14,413 bases of DNA, from the NCBI GenBank assembly GCA_937919295.1, contig CALFRX010000027.1, positions 1 to 14,413 on the forward strand, read 5' to 3'. A program made the translations under genes and the position numbers. Below, one piece after another: positions 13,205-14,413 of this stretch. Position 1 is the first letter of the stretch, and each line of letters begins with the position of its first letter. Under the pieces are notes generated by a model, which was not told where the DNA came from, made no database searches, and saw only the letters and a program-made list of their open reading frames with translations. This DNA is from an uncultured Peptococcaceae bacterium (lineage in GTDB: Bacteria; Bacillota; Dehalobacteriia; UBA7702).

Positions 13205-14413
13205 ATGGCACTGATTGTACAGAAATTCGGCGGTAGCTCCGTTGCTAATCCGGAGTGTATTCGAAGGGTGGCGCAGCGTATCGCTGAAGGATACGACGCG
13301 GGAAACGATATGGTCGTGGTGGTTTCCGCCATGGGGGATACGACAGATCACTTGATTGCCCTGGCAAAAGAACTCAATGAAAAGGCGGCTCTTCGAGAAA
13401 TGGATATGCTCCTCTCTACCGGGGAGCAACAGACAATCTCCCTTTTGGCGATGACGCTTCACGCCATGGGTTACAAGGCAACGTCCTTTACCGGCTGGCA
13501 GGCGGGGATCTATACGGAAGCGGTGGCTGCCAAAGCGAAAATCATGCGCATCAATCCGGTGCGCGTCGAGGAAAAGCTAAAGGAAAAGCATATTGTTATT
13601 GTCGCCGGTTTCCAAGGGGTGACGGAATGCGGTGAAATCACCACCCTTGGCCGTGGCGGTTCCGATACGACGGCAGTCGCCTTAGCATCTGCTTTAAACG
13701 CCGATTTTTGCGAAATATTCACCGATGTCGACGGGGTTTATACCACCGACCCGAGAGTGGTGCCGGAGGCTCACAAAATCGACCGCATCTCCTACGACGA
13801 AATGCTGGAGCTTGCTACAATGGGCGCAGGGGTTCTCCACCCCCGCTGCGTGGAAGTGGGCAAGGAATTCGGTACCCGGATTCACGTGCGTTCCAGCTTC
13901 AATCATCATGAAGGCACGATGGTGGAGGCCCTTTCCGCCAAAATGATGGAACAACAAATGGCCGTCAGCGGCGTCGCTTTTGACCGCAACGTGTCAAAGG
14001 TTTCCATTTTTGATATACCGGATCGCCCGGGTAGTGCTGCCCGGATCTTTAATGTGCTGGCCACTCATCATGTCAATGTTGATATGATCATTCAGGCCGC
14101 CCAGAGAAGGAACGAAAATAAGATATCCTTTACGATTTCCTCCGATGATCTGCCCAAAACAAGAGAACTGATGGAAGAGATGAAATGGGAATTCCACGCC
14201 AAAGAAACGGAATACATCGATAATATCGCCAAAGTATCCATTGTCGGCGCCGGTATGATCACCAATCCCGGTGTGGCCGCAAAAATGTTTGATATTCTTG
14301 CCCAAAATGAAATCAATATCCAGATGATCGCCACCTCGGAGATAAAGGTTTCCTGCGCGATCAAGGAAAAGGACCTGTTGAAAGCCGTTGAAGCCCTACA
14401 CCGGGGATTCGGC
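13205..14413 (+). CDS. lysC: Aspartate kinase, incomplete at the window edge
   Basis: The first 403 residues of monofunctional aspartate kinase, which phosphorylates aspartate in the first step to lysine, threonine, methionine and diaminopimelate. VQKFGGSSV (5-13), VVSAMGDTTD (39-48), STGEQ (71-75), GRGGSDTTA (149-157) and DVDGVYTTDPR (174-184) form the kinase domain. Two tandem ACT domains begin near 264 (VSKVSIFDIPDRPG) and 342 (AKVSIVGAGM), with an IATSEIKVSC effector-site block at 375-384. Most family members end at 400-410 residues, so only a few codons are probably missing. AGGAG lies upstream of the ATG. No promoter is seen in the 35-nt gap after hom, so it depends on the hom promoter. 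The symbol lysC follows general usage; the isozyme type cannot be decided. Confidence 0.95.
   Translation, partial: MALIVQKFGGSSVANPECIRRVAQRIAEGYDAGNDMVVVVSAMGDTTDHLIALAKELNEKAALREMDMLLSTGEQQTISLLAMTLHAMGYKATSFTGWQAGIYTEAVAAKAKIMRINPVRVEEKLKEKHIVIVAGFQGVTECGEITTLGRGGSDTTAVALASALNADFCEIFTDVDGVYTTDPRVVPEAHKIDRISYDEMLELATMGAGVLHPRCVEVGKEFGTRIHVRSSFNHHEGTMVEALSAKMMEQQMAVSGVAFDRNVSKVSIFDIPDRPGSAARIFNVLATHHVNVDMIIQAAQRRNENKISFTISSDDLPKTRELMEEMKWEFHAKETEYIDNIAKVSIVGAGMITNPGVAAKMFDILAQNEINIQMIATSEIKVSCAIKEKDLLKAVEALHRGFG

Noticed and set aside
13943..14413. Internal start within aspartate kinase that could give a separate beta subunit, as in Bacillus lysC.
   Set aside because: ATG at 13943 has GGAGG only at 14-nt distance, too far for efficient initiation; not supported from sequence alone.

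Overview
This window looks like chromosomal DNA from an anaerobic Firmicute, most plausibly a Negativicute. The pointers are a flavodoxin close to the short Megasphaera type as I remember it, a GatCAB amidotransferase operon, a CooT-type nickel protein and AGGAGG-like ribosome sites. The taxonomic call rests on protein resemblance recalled from memory and is not proven. No phage, insertion sequence, CRISPR array, tRNA or rRNA was seen. The window is mostly housekeeping, with a few unusual pieces.

Layout. Positions 64-1716 hold a divergent pair: a uracil-DNA-glycosylase-superfamily (hypoxanthine-DNA glycosylase-like) gene on the minus strand and an alpha/beta hydrolase on the plus strand. They are driven by two near-consensus promoters packed into about 65 bp. 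The hydrolase is followed by two tandem intrinsic terminators. A region with nested inverted repeats and a candidate promoter then leads into a plus-strand gene train at 2149-9010: a YfdR-like HD phosphohydrolase, a hisH-hisF-like pair, gatC, gatA, gatB and a beta-CASP metallo-beta-lactamase nuclease. The genes are tightly packed, several overlap, and a flavodoxin follows at 9084-9512. A hairpin terminator closes this block against convergent minus-strand genes.

Positions 9687-11075 hold two tandem paralogous lipoproteins on the minus strand. Positions 11261-11661 hold a CooT-type nickel-binding protein with a small histidine-rich partner, also on the minus strand. From 11859 to the right edge run homoserine dehydrogenase (hom) and aspartate kinase (incomplete). 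These are two enzymes of the aspartate pathway, behind a promoter whose spacer contains a perfect 18-bp palindrome.

Most interesting points. (1) The HisF homologue carries Gln at the position of the catalytic Asp130 but keeps Asp11 and the ammonia-gate residues. It sits with a non-standard HisH, away from any other his gene and directly upstream of another glutamine-dependent ammonia-channelling enzyme, GatCAB. A role other than histidine synthesis is possible. (2) The palindrome in the hom promoter is a strong operator candidate. (3) CooT is paired with a protein containing an H-x2-HH-x2-HH cluster, which suggests a small metal-handling module.
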